Below, in pieces: positions 1 through 5,835 of a DNA stretch of 6,673 bases (its first letter is position 1; every line of letters begins with the position of its first letter). The stretch spans positions 1 through 6,673 of the forward strand of contig JAUZQR010000233.1 of assembly GCA_030950865.1 (NCBI GenBank). The letters run 5' to 3'. Source of the DNA: Mariprofundaceae bacterium. Lineage in GTDB: Bacteria; Pseudomonadota; Zetaproteobacteria; Mariprofundales; Mariprofundaceae. The translations under genes and the position numbers were made by a program. Below the pieces are notes generated by a model. It worked only from the letters and a program-made list of their open reading frames with translations, did not search any database and was not told the DNA's origin.

Positions 1-518
1 CCAAAATAATAACCTGGAAGCAGTGTGCTAAGGTGAATGTCTGAGCCTGGACCTAACTGTAAATGAACCTTCATCTGACCTTCAAGAATCAAGTAAAAAT
101 TATCGTTTATTTCGCCCTGATGCACAACGGTATCACCATCATGGCAACGAAAAATTCGAGCTTGTGAGATGAAATCCATGGCTTCTTTGTCAGAAAGCTT
201 GTCAATTAAAGAGAATGTTTGATTGACAGTTGGTTGGGCGCTACCCAGAGTCATTTTTGCCATGCTTATCATGGATTCAACATCATCTTGCTGCGGATAT
301 TCCAAACGTTTACAAATTTCCAGAAAACTTAATGCACTACTGGGCTGTCCGCGCGCCAACATACGGCGTGCCATTTCCATTGCCAATTGTCGTGCTTTAT
401 CTATTTCATTTTGACGTTGAAGTATTTGAATGAGAGGTCGAGCCAAGTGTAAATCTTCGCGAAATATATGGTGTAAACCATGATATACATAGAGTAATTC
501 TTTATCATCCAATGACAT
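1..518 (-). CDS. cyclic-nucleotide-binding-domain protein, C-terminus cut by window edge
   Basis: An open frame starts with ATG at 518-516 and runs off the left edge: 172 complete codons, no stop. Residues about 1-100 look all-helical and rich in Leu, Ala, Met and Arg. A stretch at about 44-70 resembles a TPR-like helix pair, though I assign no family. From about residue 107 the sequence fits a cyclic-nucleotide-binding (CRP-type) beta-roll: a GDTVVHQGE turn at 128-136, then NFYLILEGQMKVHL, then LLPGYYFG at the edge. The phosphate-binding cassette with its diagnostic Arg, and any DNA-binding domain, would lie beyond the edge, so ligand binding cannot be judged. The N-terminal region is unlike CRP itself, so this is more likely a sensor or adaptor than a CRP regulator. 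No Shine-Dalgarno is visible before the ATG, and no in-frame ATG, GTG or TTG lies between it and the upstream TAA at 560-558. It follows the transglycosylase gene after a 64-nt gap. Confidence 0.85.
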   Translation of the reverse strand, partial: MSLDDKELLYVYHGLHHIFREDLHLARPLIQILQRQNEIDKARQLAMEMARRMLARGQPSSALSFLEICKRLEYPQQDDVESMISMAKMTLGSAQPTVNQTFSLIDKLSDKEAMDFISQARIFRCHDGDTVVHQGEINDNFYLILEGQMKVHLQLGPGSDIHLSTLLPGYYF

Positions 519-582
519 AGTGAGAGTGTAAAGGTTTTTAAGACAAAAAAATAGCCCTTACATCATGCAAAAATGCTCGGTA
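519..582. other. short gap between transglycosylase and cNMP-binding genes
   Basis: This 64-nt AT-rich gap contains a run of seven T on the minus strand (about 552-546) and a TTGCAT that could serve as a -35 element. I find no well-placed -10 partner and no GC-rich stem before the T run, so neither a promoter nor a terminator can be claimed. The downstream gene may simply be read through from proS and the transglycosylase gene. Confidence 0.4.
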
Positions 583-1233
583 TTAAATGCTATCTTCTCT
601 TGTTGCTTTAAAACGACGCATTTGGGCGAATATTTTATTGGGATATTTATGTTTGCCAAGTGAGCCATTGTATGCTGCAAGTGCCCTGTCCAATGTTTTG
701 TAACGGTCAACATAATGGCGTAGAATAGCCGAGCCGTAACGAATATTGGTTTCAATTTCAAATAGGTTATCACTTTCTGAACCAAGCTCTTTTTTCCAAA
801 AAGGCATGACCTGCATCAAGCCACGCGCACCGACATTGCTGACAGCAAAGTGATCAAAACGAGATTCCACAGAAATGAGACCAAGCATCAATTCAGGGGA
901 AAGCTCAAAGCGAACACTGTAAAAATAAACCCAGCGAGCAATGCTTTGTGCCTCTTGTTCATTGGGCACCCATTTTTGAATAACCCTACGAATATCTTGC
1001 TCCCAAACCTGCTGTTCGAAATCTATTGTTTCGGCACTTTCTTTTGGTTGTTGTAACATTTCACGCAGTTCATTTTTTTCCTTTTCAGGAATGATATCAA
1101 GCGGGCCTGTGCTCTGTTCAACCACTTCAATAGTAGCCGTGTTTTCCACCATATTTTGTTTTTCTTCGGAGGTACTCAATATCCAAAAGGGTAGGGTGAT
1201 AACAAAACCAAGCACCAAGATGCCAGCCAGCAC
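583..1233 (-). CDS. membrane-anchored lytic murein transglycosylase (SLT domain)
   Basis: This is a predicted lytic transglycosylase, which cleaves the MurNAc-GlcNAc bond of peptidoglycan to give 1,6-anhydro ends and acts in the periplasm. Numbering is from the GTG at 1233-1231. Residues 1-20 are a hydrophobic signal anchor. Residues 21-90 form a charged, probably flexible linker. The SLT fold covers about 95-210. Visible motifs are ISVESRF with the expected catalytic Glu at 123, GARGLMQVMP at 135-144, NIRYGSAIL at 163-171 and AAYNGS at 186-191, all in the family order. There is no lipobox Cys, so it is probably held by the N-terminal helix. The start is uncertain: the GTG has no properly spaced Shine-Dalgarno, and the frame stays open upstream to 1299, adding basic residues (LKLATIRYLKGASAKG) that would suit a signal anchor. 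The only plausible upstream start codon is CTG at 1281-1279, overlapping the proS TGA. The gene directly follows proS and is probably co-transcribed with it. Confidence 0.93.
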   Translation of the reverse strand: MLAGILVLGFVITLPFWILSTSEEKQNMVENTATIEVVEQSTGPLDIIPEKEKNELREMLQQPKESAETIDFEQQVWEQDIRRVIQKWVPNEQEAQSIARWVYFYSVRFELSPELMLGLISVESRFDHFAVSNVGARGLMQVMPFWKKELGSESDNLFEIETNIRYGSAILRHYVDRYKTLDRALAAYNGSLGKHKYPNKIFAQMRRFKATREDSI

Positions 1234-1277
1234 ACCTTTGGCAGATGCGCCCTTTAAATAGCGAATGGTAGCGAGTT

Positions 1278-2987
1278 TCAGTTTGCACCCACTAAAATAT
1301 TACGAATATTTTCAATAACAGCGTTCAATGGTACTTCTTGTTTGGAGCCAGCACGTTGTCGAATTTCAATCGCATCGGCATCCAAACCGCGATCGCCAAT
1401 TACCACATGAATCGGTAGCCCCATCAACTCTGCATCTTTGAATTTTACGCCAGGACGTTCTTTGCGATCATCCCACAGCACTTCGATGCCTTGTTCGCTT
1501 ATGTTTTGATACAACTTCTCAGAAGCATTCATGGCAGTTTCACTCTTGCCCATGGTGATAATCACTACTTGAAAAGGTGCCAGTGATAGCGGCCAAATCA
1601 TACCATTATCATCATTGCACTGCTCAATCACTGCTGCAACCAAGCGGGATACGCCAATGCCATAACAGCCCATAGTTGCTGTTGCACGTTTGCCATTATG
1701 ATCTTGGAATAAGACTTCCAATGGCTTGGTATATTGTTGTCCCAAAGCAAATACTTGTCCAACTTCAATGCCGCGTGCATGTTTAATATGCCCTTCAGAG
1801 CAATGGGCACAGCCATCATCGAGGCGAACTTCACGCAAGTCGATAAATTCAGCATGCTCAACATCTCGGCTAATGGATAAGCCTGTGACATGCATGTCTG
1901 ACTTATTACTGCCAGCCACCATGCCAACAGCATTACGCAGACTTTCATCCATAAGGATTTTACAATTTAAGCCCTGTGGCCCAACAAAGCCTTTGATGCT
2001 GTTGATAGCTTCCAAAGCATCATCTGTTGCCAGCTCGACTTCATTGGCACCCAATGCGCGAGCTAGTTTGATTTCTTGTAAGACATCATCACCGTGAATA
2101 CATGCAGCAATCATTCTCCCATCAAAGTCACCGCCTGTGACTTGGTAAATGAGTGTTTTTACCAACTGATCGGCATTGATTTGAAGGTGTTTGGCAACAT
2201 CTTCAACGGCCGTCATCCCAGGTGTTTCAACTTCATTTAGAGATGCATCAGCAAAGCTTGGAATATCACGTGTGGAAATGCCTTTTTCCACATTGGCGGC
2301 ATAATCACAGTGTGAACAGTAAGCGATTAAATCTTCACCTGATTCAGCCAAAACATGAAATTCATGCGACTGATTACCACCAATGGAGCCAGTGTCGGCT
2401 TCAACAGCACGAAATTTTAGCCCCAAACGTGTGAAAATACGCTGATATGTGGTAAACATATTATCGTATTCTTCTTGCAGTGATGCTTCATCGGCGTGGA
2501 ATGAATAGGCATCTTTCATGACAAACTCACGCCCGCGCATCAAACCAAAACGAGGACGCACTTCATCACGAAACTTGCTTTGAATCTGGTATAAATTCAT
2601 TGGAAGCTGTTTGTAGGAGCGCAACTCGCGGCTCACCAAATCACAAATAACTTCTTCATGCGTAGGCCCAAGGCAGGATTCATGAGCATGGCGATCTTTA
2701 AAGCGCAATAACTCACTACCATACTTTTCCCAACGCCCTGATTTCTTCCAAAGCTCGGATGGTTGAACCATCGGAAGTAACAGCTCTTGCGCACCTGCTC
2801 GCGCCATTTCTTCGCGTACAATGCCTTCAATCTTGCGTAATACACGTAACCCCAGGGGTAAAAAATCATACACACCTGATGTGACACGGCGGATAAAACC
2901 TGCTCGCAATAATAGCTTATGAGAGATGACTTCTGCATCGGCAGGGTCATCGCGTAAAGTAGGGGCAAAAAAACGTGAATATCGCAT
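1278..2987 (-). CDS. proS: prolyl-tRNA synthetase, bacterial type with editing insertion
   Basis: This is ProRS, which charges tRNA-Pro with proline in the cytoplasm. I chose the ATG at 2987-2985 (MRYSRFFAPTLRDDP), giving 569 residues, close to the roughly 570 of the E. coli enzyme. A longer frame to 3098 would add 37 non-conserved residues reaching back over the engB start. In this numbering the class II catalytic core shows the TSGVYDFLPLG segment (37-47), motif 2 with FRDEVRPRFGLMRGREF (140-156), TGSIGGNQSHEF (199-210) and motif 3 with GCYGIGVSRL (441-450). Between motifs 2 and 3 is the long INS domain, which hydrolyses Ala-tRNA-Pro. Its VKTLIY segment carries Lys 277, matching the conserved INS lysine near 279 in E. 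coli. Two CxxC pairs (CSHC at 224-227, CAHC at 393-396) flank the INS domain. The anticodon-binding domain follows (about 472-569, with DDRKERPGVKFKDAEL). The gene is intact, diverges from engB and leads the leftward group. No clear Shine-Dalgarno is seen. Confidence 0.97.
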   Translation of the reverse strand: MRYSRFFAPTLRDDPADAEVISHKLLLRAGFIRRVTSGVYDFLPLGLRVLRKIEGIVREEMARAGAQELLLPMVQPSELWKKSGRWEKYGSELLRFKDRHAHESCLGPTHEEVICDLVSRELRSYKQLPMNLYQIQSKFRDEVRPRFGLMRGREFVMKDAYSFHADEASLQEEYDNMFTTYQRIFTRLGLKFRAVEADTGSIGGNQSHEFHVLAESGEDLIAYCSHCDYAANVEKGISTRDIPSFADASLNEVETPGMTAVEDVAKHLQINADQLVKTLIYQVTGGDFDGRMIAACIHGDDVLQEIKLARALGANEVELATDDALEAINSIKGFVGPQGLNCKILMDESLRNAVGMVAGSNKSDMHVTGLSISRDVEHAEFIDLREVRLDDGCAHCSEGHIKHARGIEVGQVFALGQQYTKPLEVLFQDHNGKRATATMGCYGIGVSRLVAAVIEQCNDDNGMIWPLSLAPFQVVIITMGKSETAMNASEKLYQNISEQGIEVLWDDRKERPGVKFKDAELMGLPIHVVIGDRGLDADAIEIRQRAGSKQEVPLNAVIENIRNILVGAN

Positions 2988-3096
2988 GTTGCGGAGTTTA
3001 GCTGCGAAAGCTGTGATGAGGTAGTGGCAAGTTGTGTTGCATGCGTGGTATTGCGAAATAATTGTGCAAGCTCTGCAAAGCATGCAGCCTTGCGCC
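2988..3096. promoter_or_regulatory. divergent intergenic region between proS and engB
   Basis: About 109 nt separate the two divergent starts, so both promoters should lie here or overlap the 5' codons. The best rightward candidate is TTGCAT (3037-3042), a 16-nt spacer and TAATTG (3059-3064), which is a weak match. No convincing sigma70 pair was found for proS. The stretch holds two GCATGC palindromes (3039-3044 and 3080-3085), an imperfect dyad CTGCA-N5-TGCAG (3073-3087) and a direct repeat CATGCAG (3081-3087 and 3096-3102). No operator can be assigned. Confidence 0.4.
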
Positions 3097-3720
3097 ATGC
3101 AGATTCATTGGCCAAACACTCATTTTTTACTGTCTGTCGCGGATACACGTGAATTCCCGTATATTGATTTGCCTCAAATTGCGATTGCAGGGCACTCGAA
3201 TGTGGGAAAATCCACGCTGTTAAATGCCTTGTTTGAGCGTAAAGGCATGGTGAAAACATCCAAAAAGCCGGGCTGTACCCGTTTATTGAATTTATTTGAA
3301 GTGGATAAACAAATTCTGGTGGTTGATTTACCTGGCTATGGCTATGCCCGTGCGCCAAAATCAGAAAAACATAAGTGGGCAAAGCTGATTGATTTGTATT
3401 TACGTGGTAATACGCCGCCACAATTGGTGTTACTGCTACTGGATATTCGACATGGACCCAAAGATAGCGATTTGCAGCTTATTGAATATTTGAATGAGCA
3501 TGGTGTTCGCTGGCTTCCAGTCGCAACCAAAGCAGACAAATTGACGGGTAACAAACGTGCCAAACGCTTAAAAGAAATGTGTGATGCTATGGGCGGTTTA
3601 CTCAAGCCATTTCCTACATCCAGCACCAGTATGCGAGGGATTCACGAATTGCGAGAGCTAATTATTAAGGAAATTCTAAGCCAACAAGAAACAGTATGGG
3701 ATGAGTGTGCCGATACCTAA
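3097..3720 (+). CDS. engB: EngB/YsxC/YihA ribosome-biogenesis GTPase
   Basis: This is a TRAFAC-class GTPase of the EngB family, needed for assembly of the large ribosomal subunit in bacteria studied. I chose ATG 3097 (MQIHWPNTHFLLS), giving 207 residues, because the N-terminus then aligns with family members that begin a few residues before the conserved THF segment. An in-frame ATG lies 15 nt upstream at 3082 and the frame runs back to 3034, but those residues look non-conserved. G motifs from the chosen start: G1 GHSNVGKST (32-40), G2 region SKKPGCTR (55-62, where most relatives have SKTPG-T), G3 DLPGYG (77-82), G4 TKAD (144-147) and a G5-like TSS (174-176). DIRHGPKDSD at 116-125 is also typical. 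No Shine-Dalgarno precedes either ATG. It is the only gene on this strand, diverges from proS, and its TAA abuts the stop codon of the convergent gene with no spacer. Confidence 0.96.
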   Translation: MQIHWPNTHFLLSVADTREFPYIDLPQIAIAGHSNVGKSTLLNALFERKGMVKTSKKPGCTRLLNLFEVDKQILVVDLPGYGYARAPKSEKHKWAKLIDLYLRGNTPPQLVLLLLDIRHGPKDSDLQLIEYLNEHGVRWLPVATKADKLTGNKRAKRLKEMCDAMGGLLKPFPTSSTSMRGIHELRELIIKEILSQQETVWDECADT

Positions 3721-4560
3721 TTAGATGTTTTTCAGCGAATATTTTTTATATTCCTCTGTGTAAGTTTGCAGACGTTTTTTCCAGCCTGCCAACCAACGTT
3801 TTTCACCCCTTGATGGCGGTGATAAAGCAACGCGTTGTTCCAATATATATGCCGCGCTGGCAGAGAAGTCTTGTATTGCTGTGAAACCTGCTTGGGTGCT
3901 TTGCATATGCTCTAATACCTGCAATAACCCCCAACCTTTTCCTTGATAACGCTCAGATATTTTGATGCCTTCGCCCTTGAAATTTACATAGTCCATGAGT
4001 GCGTAAAAGCCCATCGGGCTATTTGCCACATGCTGAAATTGCTCTTGGATATGGGCATGCTGTGATGCTGGTAGATGTGTTAAAATACTTGGCAATGCAT
4101 TTTTTAGCCTATTTTGCATAAATTTAACCTGAAAAGCAGTCGTTTGTAGTAAAAAATCATGAAATTCACGCATTTTATTTGTGTTTTTGGATTTTTTAAA
4201 CTGTTCACGGTTTTTCCAAGGATTGCCATGTTGTTTTTGTAGCCATAGAGGTATTTTAACGTCCTCTTTCTGCATCAATTCCAGCAATTTTGGGAAACTT
4301 TCATCGAAGCGTTTTTCAGCTTTTCTCACACCCTCAGGATACCAAATAAAGTGTCCGATACCCAATGAGGCAAAGTCTTCTCCTTTATTCCATGATGTAA
4401 GGCAGGCGATTTTTGAAGCACACTCATTGTGAAAAATAAGTTTTCCGATATGCATGGCTTCAGTTTTAGAAATCTCCAAAGCGAATATGTTTGATGCCCC
4501 AAACAATAAAAAAAGAGGGAGCCATAAGACTCCCTTTTTCCAAACCTGCACATGAAACAT
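3721..4560 (-). CDS. secreted protein of unnamed family, possibly lysozyme-like
   Basis: This 279-residue exported protein belongs to a family I recognise only loosely and cannot name. Residues 1-28 form a signal peptide: basic KK, then VLWLPLFLLF, with probable cleavage after SNIFA. Residues 44-76 read FHNECASKIACLTSWNKGEDFASLGIGHFIWYP. The order of an acidic residue (Glu 46), a Gly-Glu-Asp turn and SLGIGH (65-70) recalls the Glu-Asp-TIGIGH arrangement of T4-type lysozymes, so a peptidoglycan-hydrolase-like fold is possible but unproven. Cys 47 and Cys 53 could form a disulfide after export. Other conspicuous segments are DYVNFKGEG (190-198), ERYQGKGWGLLQVLEHM (203-219) and RWLAGWKKRLQTY (255-267). 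The start ATG overlaps the upstream stop as TAATG, which suggests translational coupling to the outer-membrane protein gene. A terminator-like hairpin lies in its signal-peptide codons. It ends back to back with engB. Confidence 0.85.
   Translation of the reverse strand: MFHVQVWKKGVLWLPLFLLFGASNIFALEISKTEAMHIGKLIFHNECASKIACLTSWNKGEDFASLGIGHFIWYPEGVRKAEKRFDESFPKLLELMQKEDVKIPLWLQKQHGNPWKNREQFKKSKNTNKMREFHDFLLQTTAFQVKFMQNRLKNALPSILTHLPASQHAHIQEQFQHVANSPMGFYALMDYVNFKGEGIKISERYQGKGWGLLQVLEHMQSTQAGFTAIQDFSASAAYILEQRVALSPPSRGEKRWLAGWKKRLQTYTEEYKKYSLKNI
4512..4539 (-). terminator. terminator-like hairpin inside signal-peptide codons
   Basis: AGGGAG (4516-4521) and CTCCCT (4530-4535) are perfectly complementary across an 8-nt loop. 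Flanking A and T extend the stem to about 10 bp with one G-U pair. Read leftward, the stem is followed by CTTTTTTTATTG, giving the shape of an intrinsic terminator 20-50 nt after the stop of the outer-membrane protein gene. It also lies within codons 8-20 of the next gene. On the plus strand the T tract is shorter (five T) and no gene needs it. The termination activity is inferred from shape only. Confidence 0.55.
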
Positions 4561-5204
4561 TAAAATTTAAAGTTTACCCCAACGGAGGCAACAGGATAAA
4601 ATTGCATATTTTTCAAAGAGCTATCGAGCCTGCTTTTTTCAGCAGCAATATCAGCAGCAGTCACGCCTGGTGCAACAATGGATGTTTTGGGTTTGCCCAT
4701 ATACATCGCGCCTAACTCAATGCTAAAACCAATGGGACTACCGCTGGAAATAGCATCACCCCAACCGATACCTACATAAGGTGCAAATTTATTAAAGTCC
4801 ACCGTGGTTGAAACTGTAGGGTTGGTATAGGTCGTGCCGCCAATCACTACCGCACCCAATGGGCGAGCGTTCATGGTTAATTTATTGCCGTTGTAATATG
4901 CCCCACCTGTAATACGAAACTTGCCCGCAAAAGGGTAAATATCAGCGAGTAAACCGACAGTCGCGAGTTTTAATTTTGCATCATAGGTTACATTGGTATC
5001 TGTAATCGTCGTATTATAATTAAAGCCATTGCCTTGCAAGCGAAGGTTTGCGAATAAAGGTACAATATTGGTTGTTGCTTCTATGCCAAGCCCCAAAGTA
5101 CCTACTTTGGCGGCGATGGCTAAATCATCTGCATGAGCTGCTGTATTGATGCCCAGAGCAAGCAATACCGCCAAGCCTTTTATGCCATATTTCAAGTTTT
5201 TCAT
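4560..5204 (-). CDS. outer-membrane beta-barrel protein precursor
   Basis: This 214-residue protein is probably a small outer-membrane beta-barrel. Residues 1-25 are a classic Sec signal peptide: MKNLKYGIKG basic start, hydrophobic LAVLLALGIN, and AHA just before the predicted cleavage at 25/26. The mature part (about 189 residues) is Gly-, Thr- and aromatic-rich with alternating hydrophobic strands, for example LGLGIEAT, FANLRLQGNGFNY, KFRITGGAYYNGNKLTM, FAPYVGIGWGD and GFSIELGAMYMG. It ends in ASVGVNFKF with a C-terminal Phe, the usual recognition signal for BAM-dependent insertion. The length suits an eight-stranded barrel of the OmpA/OmpW/opacity type. The exact family and any ligand are unknown. 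A strong AAGGAGGT lies 3 nt before the ATG, much better than for the other genes here, so high expression is likely. Its TAA overlaps the ATG of the next gene by one base. Confidence 0.88.
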   Translation of the reverse strand: MKNLKYGIKGLAVLLALGINTAAHADDLAIAAKVGTLGLGIEATTNIVPLFANLRLQGNGFNYNTTITDTNVTYDAKLKLATVGLLADIYPFAGKFRITGGAYYNGNKLTMNARPLGAVVIGGTTYTNPTVSTTVDFNKFAPYVGIGWGDAISSGSPIGFSIELGAMYMGKPKTSIVAPGVTAADIAAEKSRLDSSLKNMQFYPVASVGVNFKF

Positions 5205-5207
5205 AGC

Positions 5208-5215
5208 ACCTCCTT
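5208..5215 (-). promoter_or_regulatory. strong Shine-Dalgarno of the outer-membrane protein gene
   Basis: AAGGAGGT, read leftward, is complementary to the 3' end of 16S rRNA over all eight bases and ends 3 nt before the ATG at 5204. It fixes the start codon. It is the best ribosome-binding site in the window. Confidence 0.9.
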
Positions 5216-5229
5216 AAAAGTGTTATCGC

Positions 5230-5247
5230 AGTATAGTTGGTATTATA
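5230..5247 (-). promoter_or_regulatory. two candidate -10 elements before the outer-membrane protein gene
   Basis: Read leftward, TATAAT (5247-5242) is a full consensus -10 hexamer that overlaps the TAA of the TM2-domain gene. A second hexamer, TATACT (5235-5230), matches five of six bases. Neither has a good TTGACA-like -35 at 16-18 nt: the sequences there are GATGCG and ATTAGA respectively. That would fit either a weak promoter or one needing an activator. The predicted transcript would have a 5' leader of only about 20-30 nt before the start codon. Confidence 0.5.
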
Positions 5248-5617
5248 GTCTCTCTAATGTGACTCGCATCACCTGATTATTATAATCTTGTACAATCAGT
5301 TGTGAGCGAAATAGGGCATAAACTTCAAGCAATGAAGTGGCTGCAATGATGCCCAAGCCCAGTTGCCATAGCCCCATCACAATTAATGTGATACCGACGA
5401 TAAAAACAACAAGATTTAATATGCCTCGCAACCAGTGACCCAAGTAAAAATGATGTAAACCCGTGACAAAAATATAATTTAGTACAGCAAATGTATCGGG
5501 GTCTTTTAATTTCTTTTTTGCGGTAGCATAGAATTGCTTTCGTTTATCATCGGGCAAATCTCGAATGATAAGACGCAAAGCCTCTTCTTCTTGCTGAACC
5601 TGTTGTTTGTTGAGCAT
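5243..5617 (-). CDS. TM2-domain membrane protein
   Basis: This is a 124-residue inner-membrane protein. Residues 1-40 are charged and probably helical and cytoplasmic (QQVQQEEEALRL, then DDKRKQFYATAKKKLKDP). From about 43 the sequence fits a TM2 domain: a first hydrophobic stretch, VLNYIFVTGLHHFYLGHWLRG, with the family's HFYLG motif at 56-60, then a second segment at about 66-83 (NLVVFIVGITLIVMGLW), followed by another hydrophobic stretch at 86-103. TM2 domains are widespread and their biochemical role in bacteria is not established. The start is ATG at 5617-5615, 2 nt after the stop of the DUF4177-like gene and without a clear Shine-Dalgarno, so translation probably depends on coupling. The stop codon overlaps a consensus -10 hexamer serving the next gene. 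Confidence 0.88.
   Translation of the reverse strand: MLNKQQVQQEEEALRLIIRDLPDDKRKQFYATAKKKLKDPDTFAVLNYIFVTGLHHFYLGHWLRGILNLVVFIVGITLIVMGLWQLGLGIIAATSLLEVYALFRSQLIVQDYNNQVMRVTLERL
5258..5273. promoter_or_regulatory. CRP-like palindrome TGTGA-N6-TCACC
   Basis: TGTGACTCGCATCACC matches the CRP half-site pair TGTGA-N6-TCACA at nine of ten positions. Its centre is about 42 nt upstream of the start predicted from the TATACT -10, the usual distance for a class II activator site, or about 30 nt from the start predicted from TATAAT. It lies in the last codons of the TM2-domain gene, so the match may be chance. Confidence 0.35.
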
Positions 5618-5619
5618 GT

Positions 5620-5832
5620 TTAGCGACCCAAAGTAATCACTACTGTTTCACGGCTCCAAAAAAGCCAAAGGCGTTTTTTCTCAACAAATTGAAACACTAC
5701 TTGCCAGCCATCAGCTGCTGCTTCATTCAAATCCATTTCCATGTTTTTTATGGGTAACCCTGAAGCGCCCAAAAAGACTGTGCCCAGTGCACCTTCAGAT
5801 ACTGAAATAACCTTATATTCTTTATATGCCAT
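5620..5832 (-). CDS. small DUF4177-like protein
   Basis: This 70-residue protein resembles DUF4177: it opens with a beta strand, YKEYKVISV (3-11), has the helix-turn LNEAAADGWQVV (35-46) that marks the family, and closes with a strand, ETVVITLGR (62-70). There is no signal peptide or membrane segment. Residues 53-59 (KRLWLFW) are notably aromatic. The function of the family is unknown. GAGGAG at 5844-5839, which is also the last two codons of trmFO, is correctly placed 6 nt before the ATG. The start lies 3 nt after the trmFO stop. It sits between trmFO and a TM2-domain gene in one tight run, and the pairing with a small membrane protein suggests a joint but unidentified role. Confidence 0.8.
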   Translation of the reverse strand: MAYKEYKVISVSEGALGTVFLGASGLPIKNMEMDLNEAAADGWQVVFQFVEKKRLWLFWSRETVVITLGR

Positions 5833-5835
5833 GCC

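Noticed and set aside
546..552. T7 run between the transglycosylase and cyclic-nucleotide genes as a terminator
   Set aside because: No stable GC-containing stem precedes it on the minus strand.
1726..2097. Plus-strand open frame of 123 codons inside proS
   Set aside because: It is antisense to a conserved synthetase region, has low-complexity Ser/Pro composition and no ribosome-binding site, so it is a shadow of the real gene.
2988..3098. N-terminal extension of proS to an upstream ATG at 3098
   Set aside because: The 37 extra residues are Cys/His-rich and non-conserved, overlap the engB start, and family alignment begins at MRYSRFF.
2633..3421. Long minus-strand open frame (262 codons) spanning the 5' part of proS and the antisense of engB
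   Set aside because: It overlaps two strongly identified genes in other frames, its predicted protein is rich in Cys, His, Tyr and Gln with no domain, and no start signal supports it.
3736..3752. Perfect dyad GAATAT-N5-ATATTC as a terminator for engB
   Set aside because: The stem is all A/T apart from one G-C pair and is not followed by a T run, so it would be too weak for intrinsic termination.
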